From Geosiphon pyriformis (taxonomy: Eukaryota > Glomeromycota > Glomeromycetes > Archaeosporales > Geosiphonaceae): a stretch of DNA of 64,000 bases. The stretch is from assembly GCA_016748015.1 (NCBI GenBank), contig JAAOMT010000590.1, positions 677,912-741,911 on the forward strand, read 5' to 3'. The notes below the pieces were generated by a model. That model worked only from the letters and a program-made list of their open reading frames with translations, was not told where the DNA came from and ran no database searches. This document shows, piece after piece, positions 24,601 through 35,435 of the stretch; the stretch's first letter is position 1, and every line of letters begins with the position of its first letter. A program made the translations under genes and the position numbers.

Positions 24601-24838
24601 TAACGTTACCTAAGATTTTTCTTGGAAATGCAAAAATTAAATGTAACCTTGACACAAAGATTCAAAATTTCACATATTTTATGCATAAAAAGGTTACACC
24701 GAAATTATTTTTTCTATTTGGTTATCGAAAAATTTTCCTAACTATCCATTTCTGGAATGTGTCAGGGGTCCCATGATTTCATGCGTCACACACGATCGGC
24801 TTGTATCATTTTAAACAAATTTCAAGTAATGATTGCCT

Positions 24839-24841
24839 CTT

Positions 24842-24872
<31 letters not shown>

Positions 24873-24875
24873 ATC

Positions 24876-24932
<57 letters not shown>

Positions 24933-24946
24933 GTCTCTGTCTCTCT
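24839..24946. repeat. (CT)n/(CTATCT)n tract
   Basis: Long pyrimidine run of TCTC with TCTATC interruptions. A matching purine tract of opposite orientation lies at 25708-25794. Confidence 0.93.
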
Positions 24947-25629
24947 TTGACTTGTTTCAGATTTATGTATGTATATTTGGATAAAAAATATTAAATGTCG
25001 CCAATTCATGGTGTCACACGCTTTGTCAATAGAAAAAAAAAATTCTTCTTAGAAACGGCCGCCTTAATGGCCTCTTTGATTAAAGGAAAAAACTTTAAAA
25101 ATAAATTTTACGCGGTCGGCTCTCATTAACAAAGCGATAATATTGATTTCTTGGCTGAATAATGGGGGGATGTTAATAAATTTACCATTCATTCATAATT
25201 ACCTGGATATCATTCGACGCGCTTACCATAAAAATTCAAACTATTTATGTGATCTTGTTTTAATCAATCAATCAATCAATCACTTCATCAGAAATTGACA
25301 CATCATAAATAATATCGAAAATAGTTTTTATAATGTGATTTGATGTTCGGTGTCTATTGTACGGGGAAAATCATCAAACAAATAATACTCCAGTGCAGTC
25401 TATTCGAGATCAAACAAATAATACCGTCTTTCCTTTCTAGTTAAAAGAAAAAAAAAATGGGACCTTTAGTCTTCTTGGTTCTTTGAATATTAAAAAAGCC
25501 TCTTCCTAGTCTTCTCATCCACTCTTCTCTTCTGTTGTCATCATAATAATCTTTTTCGGAATTATTTTCTTTGATTCATAAGATGCAGTAACAGCAGCAA
25601 AAATTATCAACAATAACAACCTAGATCTG

Positions 25630-25794
25630 AGTAGGGTAGGGTAGGGTAGGGTACTATATAAAGAAAATTACTCGTGTCCACAAAATAAACCCCTTGACCT
25701 CTTTTTTGAGAGAGATAGAGAGAGAAAGAAATAGAAAGAGAGATAGAGATAGAGATAGAAAGAGAGATAGAGATAGAGATAGAGATAGAGATTG
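25630..25794. repeat. (AGGGT)n and (GAGATA)n tracts
   Basis: Pentamer GTAGG repeated at 25630-25653, then GAGATA/GAAAGA repeats at 25708-25794. Confidence 0.9.
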
Positions 25795-26218
25795 AATAAT
25801 AATTTTTTGTTCAAAATTTTCTTTTCTCTTTTCTGTTCTGTTAATAATATTTTTTTAGATCTATAAAATCTTTTTCTTTTCTTTTCTTTTCTTTTAAATC
25901 AAATAAAAAATCCGAAATTAATTAATTTATAAGACCAGAAATAGTAATTCAGTTTTACTGCGGTTTTTTTTTTCCATATATTGCTCTATTTAAAGATAAC
26001 CAGTCGGTCAGTCGCGCGAATTTTATCCACTTACTAGTTTGTAAACGAAACGCTTGTATCACAAAAAAGATAATAGGCTTTACTTTTGATCCCTTTTTCT
26101 TTTCTTTTTTTAATTTTTTAATTACTATTACTAGTTTTTTTTTATATGAGAGAGATCGTTTTCAAATAAAATAAAAAACTTTTTATTTATTTATTTATTT
26201 GAAAATAAACACATAAAT

Positions 26219-26750
26219 AAATATATATATATATATATATATACATATAGTTTTAATATATATAATTTTTTTACAATATATATATTTTTTATTGTAAAAA
26301 AAAAAAAAATCTTTTTATTAATACATTGGGCTCGGCGTTTTTTTCTACTTTCTCTTCTTTTGCTCTTCTTGCTCTTTAGTATTTCGCTAGTTTGGATTCT
26401 TTTGACAGTTTAAACAAGGGTCTCTTTCTGAAAAACTGAAAAGTTAAATAACCAAATTTAAAAAATAAAGAAGAGAAATAACCTCAAAAAAAAAAGTTGA
26501 AAAAAATTCACGTCATTTTTTATATATAACTGTATATATAACTGTATATTTACCTATATATATATATATACACACACATTATTTTTGAAACTCCATTTAC
26601 ACTTTTGATTTAATGATACATTTTTCTTAAAAGTTTTCTTAAAGAGTTTTTTAAAGAAGGAAGTTCACTGGTCAGCTTTTAAAGTCAGTTGACAAAAAAA
26701 TTGTCAAGTTCCGTGTTTAATTATTTTCTTTCTAAAATTCCAACAGCAAT

Positions 26751-26788
<38 letters not shown>

Positions 26789-26803
26789 AAACAAAAACAA
26801 CAA
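26219..26803. repeat. (TA)n and (CAA)n in presumed 5' leader
   Basis: TA run at 26219-26242, and a CAA run at 26752-26803 about 430 bp upstream of the start codon at 27235. Because introns are not evident, the CAA run may lie in the 5' UTR. Confidence 0.85.
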
Positions 26804-27234
26804 CTTATTTTCTTCATAACCTTTGAGACTCAAAACAACAAACACCATTTTCATCAAAACAATTTGCTTATCTATAAGTTAACTCGAGTCGAGCTCTCTT
26901 ATAAACGAAACGAAACGATATAACGTGTCAATTTTTTTGTGAAAAGAAAAGAAAAGAAAGAAAAAAAAAAGACAAAATCGTCATCTTATCCAAAGGATTA
27001 AAGCCCAAAAAATTTTCATCAAAATCATGAATATTTGAAAATCAATAATTTTAAATTTTTTTTAGGATATATATCATATTTTATACAAGTTACCCATTTT
27101 TTCAAAAAAAAAAAAAATTATTTCACATCAAAATAATTTACTTTAACCTTTCATCAATCATTCTAATTTCCCTTTCTAATTTTTATCGTAAAGTCCCCTC
27201 CGTTTCCTCAGTTTTTGGCCTTTCCCTTTTGATC

Positions 27235-29331
27235 ATGCAAAGGACAATTGGCCGTAAATGGGACAACACCAAGAAATTAATTAACAATTATGATGATGAC
27301 GATTATAGTTTATTAAATCATGATATCAACAACAAATGGAGAAAAAAAACTTTGAGAAATGATAAATTGATTAAGATGAAAAGAGTTTTATCTGCATATA
27401 CATCAATATTATTCATGACAAAAATGACAACATCAATCATATCAATGATTTTTTTATTAATTATTTGCACTGTTCAAATTTTACCGCTTGTTTCTGCTCG
27501 ACCTCAAGCTCCGAATGGTTATTTCTATCCCCAATCACAACAACAACAACAACAACAACAAGGTAGTTGGAATCAACCGGGTGGTGATCCTTATTATTAT
27601 CCACAAAATTATCAGTATAATCCAAACCGAAATTATTATTCTCAAAATAATGTTGGCGAGGGTGGTTATATTAATGATAATTCTCCACAAAATCTCCAAC
27701 AACCTAATCAACCGTTTAACAATGGTGGTCAATCACAAGAACCATTGTCACCATCACCACTACCATCATCATCATCATCATCATCACAACCATCATCATC
27801 ACAACCATCATCACCATCATCACAACAAATTTCCAATAATCAAGACCAAAAACAAATAGATACCACTCCTTCCATCAAAGAACCATCGGACTCAGCCTCA
27901 TCTTTCGTCACTAAACCAGATCCAGGTGTAGCCAATGAAATATCGCCTCCTAACAATGAAATTCACGAAACTATTCCATTAACTACTGTATCTGAGGAAA
28001 ATCGTCCATTAGGCTTAGCAAAATCCGCTTTTATTGGTCTGGTTGTTGGTGTTAGCTTTGGCGCTTTAATCATTTTGGCCGGTGCTCTTCTATTTTTGAA
28101 ACGTCATAGACGACGTAGATATGTTAGACCGGCGGAATATAAAGCTTTGAAATTATCTGCTGATTCTAAAAAATCATTCGATGCTCGTGGTTCGATGGAA
28201 CGTACTCCGACAACTTTATTGCCAGCTCGTGAATTATTATTCCCTACTCAAATGTCCGCTGCACATCATAAAACCATTTACGGTGCCAAGGATGCTGATA
28301 CTCCGGTCTGGGACATTAAAACTGACATAGAACGACGTGGTACCATTCGTATTCCAAAGACTAGAAAAACTTGGTTCCCTGCTCTAAACAACTCTCGATC
28401 TAGTGCTGCTCAGAAGGAAAAAGTGGAACGAAATGCTTCAGAAGATCGAAAAACAGAACGCGCTCGTAAAACTACTTCTTGGTTAGCGGCATTTAAATTG
28501 AGTAGTGGTATTGGTGAGTCCAATGATCCCGTTTCACCACCGGTCATGGTTACCACTCCCAGGGATATATCACCACCTCCTAACGCGGCCAGAAGATCAG
28601 TGAGTCCAAGTCCACGCACAAGTCCTAGATCCATGAGTCCGGAATTAGGTGCGCTTGATAATCCAGCAGGTTTAAACGTTCGCGATTCTCATAGACCAAA
28701 AAGTCCAAATTTAACTCCAGAATCTGCTGCTGGTTCCCCCAAATTATCGATACGACTTGGCTCAGGATTAGAACGCCGAGATTCCAGGAAATCATGGCAT
28801 CCAGGGATGTCTTCTACTGATCAATTACAAAAAGACATTCAAGACAAAGATAACAACTATAATAATACCACCATCGATCAAATCCCTCCGGTTCCTCCTA
28901 TCCCCGCTAATTTCTCATCATCCGCATCCGATCCATCATCAAATCAACGTGGCGCATCAAATAGATTATCCTGGAATCCAACCGTAGCCCGACGAGAAAC
29001 ACTTCGAGCACAAAATAATTCCACCAGCATCCCACAAGGAAATAGTGCTTCACGTAGATCACCTAGACGTTCTAGAAATGCTAGCGCTATAGCCAATGAT
29101 CGATCTGCTGCTGCAGGTGCCAGTGGCTCTTTGAGTGATAGTTTGTCACCGCCATTTGGTCCCACCGCCTCAGCTCCTGATACTAATTCCGGTTCATTGT
29201 CGGATAGTGGTATAAGCTCGTCGAATACGTCTAGTTCCTTTTCACTGCCGCCTTTGAAACGACAGAGTTTATTCGGAGAAGGTGCTGGTATGTTGGATCT
29301 GGATTTGGAACGATCTTCGAATGTAGATTAG
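27235..29331 (+). CDS. Unrecognised single-pass membrane protein, Ser/Pro-rich
   Basis: Intronless reading frame of up to 698 residues from ATG 27235. I do not recognise a family. Numbering from 27229, residues 63-91 form a strong signal peptide (TSIISMIFLLIICTVQILPL then VSA), so the working start could be the ATG at 27376 or 27415. The outside part (about 92-264) is Gln-, Asn- and Tyr-rich with a polyGln run and a long Ser/Pro run, a likely O-glycosylated stalk. A transmembrane helix lies at about 267-290 (IGLVVGVSFGALIILAGALL), followed by the stop-transfer KRHRRRR. The cytoplasmic tail of about 400 residues holds conserved-looking WDIKTDIERRGTIRIPKTRK, many Ser-Pro sites (SVSPSPRTSPRSMSP) and a PPVPPIP SH3-ligand-like motif. 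The architecture recalls fungal cell-wall sensors (Wsc/Mid2 type) but no WSC domain is present; a sensor role is inference only. The codon pattern and long open frame support a real gene. Confidence 0.8.
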   Translation: MQRTIGRKWDNTKKLINNYDDDDYSLLNHDINNKWRKKTLRNDKLIKMKRVLSAYTSILFMTKMTTSIISMIFLLIICTVQILPLVSARPQAPNGYFYPQSQQQQQQQQGSWNQPGGDPYYYPQNYQYNPNRNYYSQNNVGEGGYINDNSPQNLQQPNQPFNNGGQSQEPLSPSPLPSSSSSSSQPSSSQPSSPSSQQISNNQDQKQIDTTPSIKEPSDSASSFVTKPDPGVANEISPPNNEIHETIPLTTVSEENRPLGLAKSAFIGLVVGVSFGALIILAGALLFLKRHRRRRYVRPAEYKALKLSADSKKSFDARGSMERTPTTLLPARELLFPTQMSAAHHKTIYGAKDADTPVWDIKTDIERRGTIRIPKTRKTWFPALNNSRSSAAQKEKVERNASEDRKTERARKTTSWLAAFKLSSGIGESNDPVSPPVMVTTPRDISPPPNAARRSVSPSPRTSPRSMSPELGALDNPAGLNVRDSHRPKSPNLTPESAAGSPKLSIRLGSGLERRDSRKSWHPGMSSTDQLQKDIQDKDNNYNNTTIDQIPPVPPIPANFSSSASDPSSNQRGASNRLSWNPTVARRETLRAQNNSTSIPQGNSASRRSPRRSRNASAIANDRSAAAGASGSLSDSLSPPFGPTASAPDTNSGSLSDSGISSSNTSSSFSLPPLKRQSLFGEGAGMLDLDLERSSNVD

Positions 29332-30439
29332 ATTAGTGTAAAAGAACCATCGTAGTGTAATAGCGACCAGGAGTATATTAGTAGTAGTAGCAAGTAGTAG
29401 TAGTAGCAAGTAGTAGTAGTAGTAGTAGTAGTGGTGGTAGTAGTAGTGGTAGTAGTAGCAATAACAGCAGCAAAAACAACAACAGTAGACCTAGGTAATT
29501 TTATTGTGTGTATGACTTTTTGCAGTATTTAGTTCTGGGCTTTTTTAAAGAATTAGTCGTATATGTTTTTTTTGTTGATTGTAATGTTGGATTTTATATA
29601 ATATTTTCTTATTAAATTCTTGGAGATTTCGCTTGCACAGTAAATTGTTAAGATAAAGAATAGCATAATCATTGATAGCATTATCAAAATTTGAAACTAT
29701 TGTATATATTTGATAAGTACTTGGTCGATATTTTCAAACGAAAGAGTACGATTTATTTTAGATTAGTTTTTTAAAAAGATTAAAATAATAATTTTTGATT
29801 TTTTGATTTTTTTTGAATTTATCAATTATTTATTCGTTAAATTTAAAATTATATCTTATAAATAAATTTTTGAAATATGTACAATGAATATTTTGGAATA
29901 TTTAAACATTATAAATTAATAATTTTTATAATAAAATATTATCATTAAATAATTTTTAAATGAAAAAAGACCCAAATTTTAAATTTTTAATGTTTTTTAT
30001 AATATATACTTTTTTAAATACCAAAAAAATTTTTTTTTTAAAAAAAACAAATTTATTAATATATATATATATATTTAAATATAATACCAAGTATTTACAC
30101 AATACTATTAAGTAAAATAACAAAAAAACCATAAATTATAATAAAATTAAAGCTATTTACATGTATTATATATATATATTTTTTAACTTAATTATATATT
30201 TAAAGTTAGATAATTAATATATATTTTTTTGTAATTAATTACAAATTTTTAAATAAAATTAATTAATTTTAAAATTATAATTTTTTATATTATTAAAAAT
30301 TAATAAAAGTTTTGTAAACTAGTTTTTATATATATTATAATATATAAATTATTATTTTTAATATATAAAATTAAAAATATATAAAATTAAAATTTAATAT
30401 ATTAAAAATAATTTTATATATGTATTAATTATTAAAAAT
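29332..30439. other. 3' flank with (TAG)n, then AT-rich spacer
   Basis: A TAG/TGG triplet array at 29379-29459 starts about 50 bases after the stop codon, probably in the 3' UTR. From about 29760 the sequence is AT-only spacer up to the poly(T) that marks the first LINE. Confidence 0.7.
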
Positions 30440-30445
30440 TGTTTA

Positions 30446-32280
30446 TTTTTTTTTATTAACATTTAATGAGTGAGGCCCAAATGTTATCTAGCACAATACA
30501 TCAAACTAAGTGATCTAAACTAAGCACAAATTATGCATTTTCTATACATAACTAGCTATTTGGACTGATTAGAGCAATACTACAAATCTATTATAACAGA
30601 CATCACATTATCAACACCAGAAAAGAAACAGTAGGATTTACAAAAACCAAAACAGATATCAAGCACCTCAGCAATCCCAAGCAACCTAACTACTCCAGCC
30701 AAGAGCAAAAACAACAGACCTCAGGTCACAGGAAAAACAAAACCATCATAATAAACTAAACCATCTTTCTCCATAAAGGCCTTATATTTGGCCCTAACCA
30801 ACCATATGTTAGCATGGTAAACAGCACCAAAATCCTAAACAAAGTTATTAATAACTCTTCCTGCAAACTTAGCATTACCCAAAACAGATACAGTTTCCAG
30901 ATACCAATTCCTGAACAAGAAGCCTTTGCTCAAAATAGTGTATAGCACATTATCAGAAGCACACAAAAAAAGCACCTGCAAAATCCAAGACAAAGGGAGA
31001 CCCAAACCAGACATGGCATGTCACTTAGCCAGATAGGAAGCAAGCAGATTTTTATGGACTTCAGAGTCAAATACATACACAAAAGAGTGATCAAAGCTCT
31101 CCACCTCTCCACAATAAAGACACAAAACACTCAGATAATTCCTATCATACAAGCATTTCCACACAATGACCAGCAGGCAGTGGTGCAAAGCTTTCAAAAA
31201 ATACGAGTGTAGATCAATAATAGACTTGCTAATAAATCCAGTCACCATGTGCAAGTCAGAGTGCCAGACCAAAGCAGTACAAACTCAATTCACATTACTA
31301 ATTATATCTTCATTAATAACAGCAAAACCAGGTCCAATCTTTCAACAAGCATGATTCACAGTCCTAAAAACATTCCGAGCAAAATGCCAAATATTACCAG
31401 AAACCACCACCCCACCAGCCTTAATGAACATTTCCTTAATCAAAACAAAAAGCATTAAATTTGAACTTGCAGCTGAATTGGCCAATTCATCAGCATACTT
31501 GTTACCCAAAACACCCAAATGTTCTTTAATCTTATGTCAAGAAACACTAAGTCTTTTTTCCTTAATTAGATTTACAATATTATGCCACTTTATCTAGCAA
31601 TAGTTGTAGAAGCCCAGAGAAGTCAAAACTAATTCAGCAGTACAAGCATCTAAGACAGTCTAACTGTCTAAATAAACCACAACAAAGCTGCAAAAAGGGA
31701 CACACTTCAAAGCTAAAGTGATTGCCTGCAATTCAGCCAAAGTGAAAGAGACCAACTCACTAACTCTAATGCCAATACCTAGATCCACATTTAAAAAGTA
31801 AGTGGCTGCACCACACTTTATTTTCCATGTACCAAAATTTTTTAAAGATCCATCTATGTAAATCTCAATAACATTTAAATTAGAAATAAGAAGACACTAT
31901 TTCAGCCACCCAAATCACCAACATCTAGTGACTGGAGTTTAGCAACAGATAGACCATTATAAGGGAAAAAGTGAGCCAGGAAGTTACATACCAAATTGAA
32001 CCAATAAGGAACTAGGTCTCTTGGGTTAAGCCTTTTCTAATAACAAAAGCTTTTTCAGTCAAAAATCAAATCTTTTTTGGTATACAGCTGTTCAATGAAA
32101 GCAACTCCAAATCTTTTGAGTAAGCATGAAACTTCATAAAACAAATGATCCTCCAGAACCAAAGACATTGGTATTCTACCAGAAAAATAGAATGCTGTAT
32201 GAGAAAAGTTCTCAAGAGACATATTACAATTCAAAAAAATTCTAACAATACTAGCCAAAAAATTGTTGTCTGAACTGATT
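30446..32280 (-). mobile_element. LINE copy A, 5'-truncated 3' end
   Basis: Non-LTR retrotransposon remnant on the minus strand. The 3' terminus is marked by a T run at 30446-30454 (its A tail) followed by a terminus shared with the copies at 35.3 and 42.2 kb (ATTAACATTTAATGAG here, ATTAATGCATTTAACGAG at 42.2 kb). Reading inward: the C-terminal zinc region (31021-31272, HSDLHMVTGF...CLYCGEVESFDHSF), a worn RNase H segment (about 31480-31900) and the end of the RT domain (32055-32258, matching FGVTFGDQFFDKKGVLLD of copy C as FGVAFIEQLYTKKDLIFD). It stops at about 32280 within the RT tail, a typical 5' truncation. Frames shift between the segments. Confidence 0.85.
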
Positions 32281-32740
32281 GTTTATTTAATAAATTTTGT
32301 TAAAATATTTAAATTAACTTTGTATATAAAACTATATTTTAAAATTTAAAATTTATTACAATAAAAACAAAATATATGTATATTAATAAATTTATATTTT
32401 TTATTAAATTATTAATATAAATTATAATTTTTTTTAAATATATATTTTTAAAATTAAATTAAAATTATATATATTATGTATATATTAATTTAAAGATATA
32501 GTAATATATATATATAATTTTTTCTTAATAAAATTATTATTTAAAATAAATTCTAATATATATAAATAAAATAAAAATTATTTTTAAAATAAAAAACATT
32601 GAATATATTATTAATAAAATTAATATTATAATTTAAAAAACAAAAATTTAATTTTAAATTATATAACCAGAAAAAAAATTTTTTATTAAAATTTAATAAA
32701 TTTAATAAATATAATCTAACTACTATTTAGTACTTTGAAA
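32281..32740. other. AT-rich filler between LINE remnants
   Basis: Nearly pure A/T; nothing recognised. Confidence 0.5.
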
Positions 32741-34920
32741 AAAACCAAGTTTCAAACTAAGTATAGTTCATGTACTTTTTACATATAATTAATTACTTAA
32801 GCTGGTTTAAATTATATTATGCTGTTATCTTACAAAAAAATTTGTTTAAAGTAGACATTTTTTAAACAGCATCAAACAAAATAAAACTACTAAAAACTAA
32901 TTTAACAAGCTATTTAACTGTTTTTATGAAACAGAATCTAATTTTAAGAGATTTAAATTTCCAAAGTATTATTAATTTACCAAATATCTTATTATTTATT
33001 TTAACTGAAACTTTAAAATTACCAGACATATTAATACCTTCTATGTTATATTTTTCTTTTTCAACTTACCAACAGATTTGCTAAAAGTATTTAAATATAT
33101 TATAAGTTCATTAATTTTGTTTTCAAGTTTGTTGCTTGATATAAAATTACTCTTAACAAATTGTTCAAAAGTAGTTATTAATGTATCAACAAATTTAACA
33201 ATAGATCCAACCAAGATTGACAACTTAATTAAATCAGATTTCAAAGACACCAGTCAAGACAAAATCAAAAAATTATTTTTAATTTCAGAAGAAAAAGCAG
33301 AAGTTACTAACAAAAGAAAATCAAAAGAGCCCAGAAAAGCAAATACTTTAGCATAAGACTTTGTATTCACAAAACATGGAACAAATACCTTAAAAGTCTT
33401 GGAAAAAAGAAATAAAAAACTCTTTTAGTCTACAGCCAAATGGCCTATTTCTTAACACTTAAAACAGCATCAACAACCAAGAATTTTTTACCAGATATGA
33501 TATTTTTTTAGTGTATTAATTTTAATAATAACAGTATCTAAATCAACCTAAAATTCAAATATAATTAGAACAAACTGGAAACAATAACCAAAATTAGGAG
33601 AGCAAAAAATAAAACACATTTAATTACCAACTTAAAAAATTATATTACTAATTTTAAATATAGTACAACCAGAAGGAAAATTGATTAACTTGGTCTTAAA
33701 CCTATTATAAAACAGAATAGTCTTATTTTAATTTACCAAGAGAAAAATTTTAATATTATTCTTATCTACTAAAACCAACTAATAGTTTAAAACAAACATA
33801 GCAGAATTCAATTCAACAAAGTAAATAATTACATATTGCCAAATACTAATAGACTTTAGCACAACACAAGCAATTTCATTAAATACATGAAAGCTGTCTT
33901 AATATTAATAGCAGATATATCTAAAAACACATTATACAGCACAATAGCAACAAGAAAGAAACCAGTTTTAGAAACCACTAAGGACTTGAGAATTTTAAGA
34001 GTGGTTAGGTGAACAAAACTTGTAAGCTTAACCAGAAAAACAGCTTCCAAAAACTTTTAAAAAGTAAACTCCATACAGAAAAGTTTTATATTATTTTTTG
34101 ATACTGAGTTTACATTCAAAAAACTATGTACAGATTGAAAAACAGTCTTAACATAAGTTAATTTAATCTTGAAAGTAGTATTAAACACTAGAGTAAAGAC
34201 CACCTATCTAGCAAATCTTTAATAACTAGCAATAGTTTTTCAAACACCATCAGTAACAATACCAGAAACCAAAAAAAGAATTAAATCAGTTTCTATTTGA
34301 TTAGTCCAATTTTTAAGAACAAATAATTCAACAAAAGACTATTGTTTTGCTTTTAAAATCAATGATGATCTGCCAAAAGAGACCATATTTAGCAATACAG
34401 TCAGTGATTAATCTTGGCTTATCTTGAATAATATGTTAGATAATACAACAAAAATTTCATCTAAGATCTTATTAGCAACCACAAAAAAGTTCAGTGTAAC
34501 AATAGCAAAAACAAGTAACTGTTCTCATTTTTCTGAATTTTGGTCTTTTTAACCATTTTTTTTAAAGAAGATATATTAATAGCACTTGATATAAAAATTA
34601 TGGAAAAAAAGACTAGTTTGTTAACTTGTTTGTTATTAAAAACTTTTGAGCTCTTTAAAAAAGTAGAGATAACATTAGAACTAATCCAAATATGTTTTTT
34701 TAAAAAGACTTTGACTGGTAAAAAAACCAGTTAAAGATAAAAAAATGCTTTAAAGACTACTAAAGGCAGTTTTTCACTATAAATATTTAAGAAAAAAGCT
34801 TTCAAAACATTTTGTCTAATAGCTTTTACAACATAAAAAGCTTTTTTGGTTGAAATTTTATTAAATATCTTAGGAAAAATATTAGATAAAGCTTTTTTAC
34901 TCTTTTTTTTAGTTGTAATT
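32741..34920 (-). pseudogene. LINE copy D: heavily decayed ORF1-like remnant
   Basis: Worn minus-strand reading fragments with the style of the ORF1 proteins of copies B and C. A Leu/Lys-rich coil lies at 33041-33250 (upstream of an ORF2 start in those copies). A zinc-knuckle ghost is near 33421-33480 (C-C-x2-C, then GH), and an RRM-like region near 33856-34050 and beyond (YNVFLDISAINIKTAF). Stops are frequent and base composition is far more AT-rich than in copy C, as though G:C pairs had been eroded. Order and strand fit an ORF1 belonging with or beside copy A. Identification is by resemblance only. Confidence 0.45.
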
Positions 34921-35435
34921 ATAAAATTAAGAAAACAAAAATATATAAATTTGTTTAAAAAAAATTAAATAATTTGGTTTTAAATATATTATAAAATATA
35001 ATAACTTTTTTAAATATATTAAAAAATACACAAAAAATATTATAAAAAGAAAAACCACAAAATTTTTATAATTAAAAAGTAATAAAAAAATAATTTAGCA
35101 TAATAACAATATTTAAAAAATTTAAAATGTAAATTTTGTACAAAAAAGCCTAATATTGTTTTTAGTAATTAGTTTTAAATCAATAAATCTATATAAAAAC
35201 TAAAATATAAATTATTTTAATATTTGTAATTTTATTGAATATTAAAATAAAAATTACTTATTCAAAAAATTTTTAATAATTAACAATAATTTTTTAAATA
35301 TATATTTTTTTTTATTCATTTAGCAAGTGAAATCCAAACATTGTCTAACACAATACATTATGTAAATGATTTAAACTAGGTGTGAATCATGTACTTTCTA
35401 TACATAACCAGCCACTCAGACCAGTCAGAACAACA

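Noticed and set aside
24757-25009. Ser/Leu-rich and Arg/Glu-rich frames on both strands
   Set aside because: Translations of the (CT)n tract.
25630-25653. Telomere-like AGGGT array
   Set aside because: The unit is a pentamer with only about five copies in an internal position; it differs from TTAGGG and has no subtelomeric context.
27488-27859. Second frames inside the membrane-protein gene (His/Asn-rich, Ile/Leu-rich)
   Set aside because: Shadows of the CAA and TCA/CAT repeats of the real frame.
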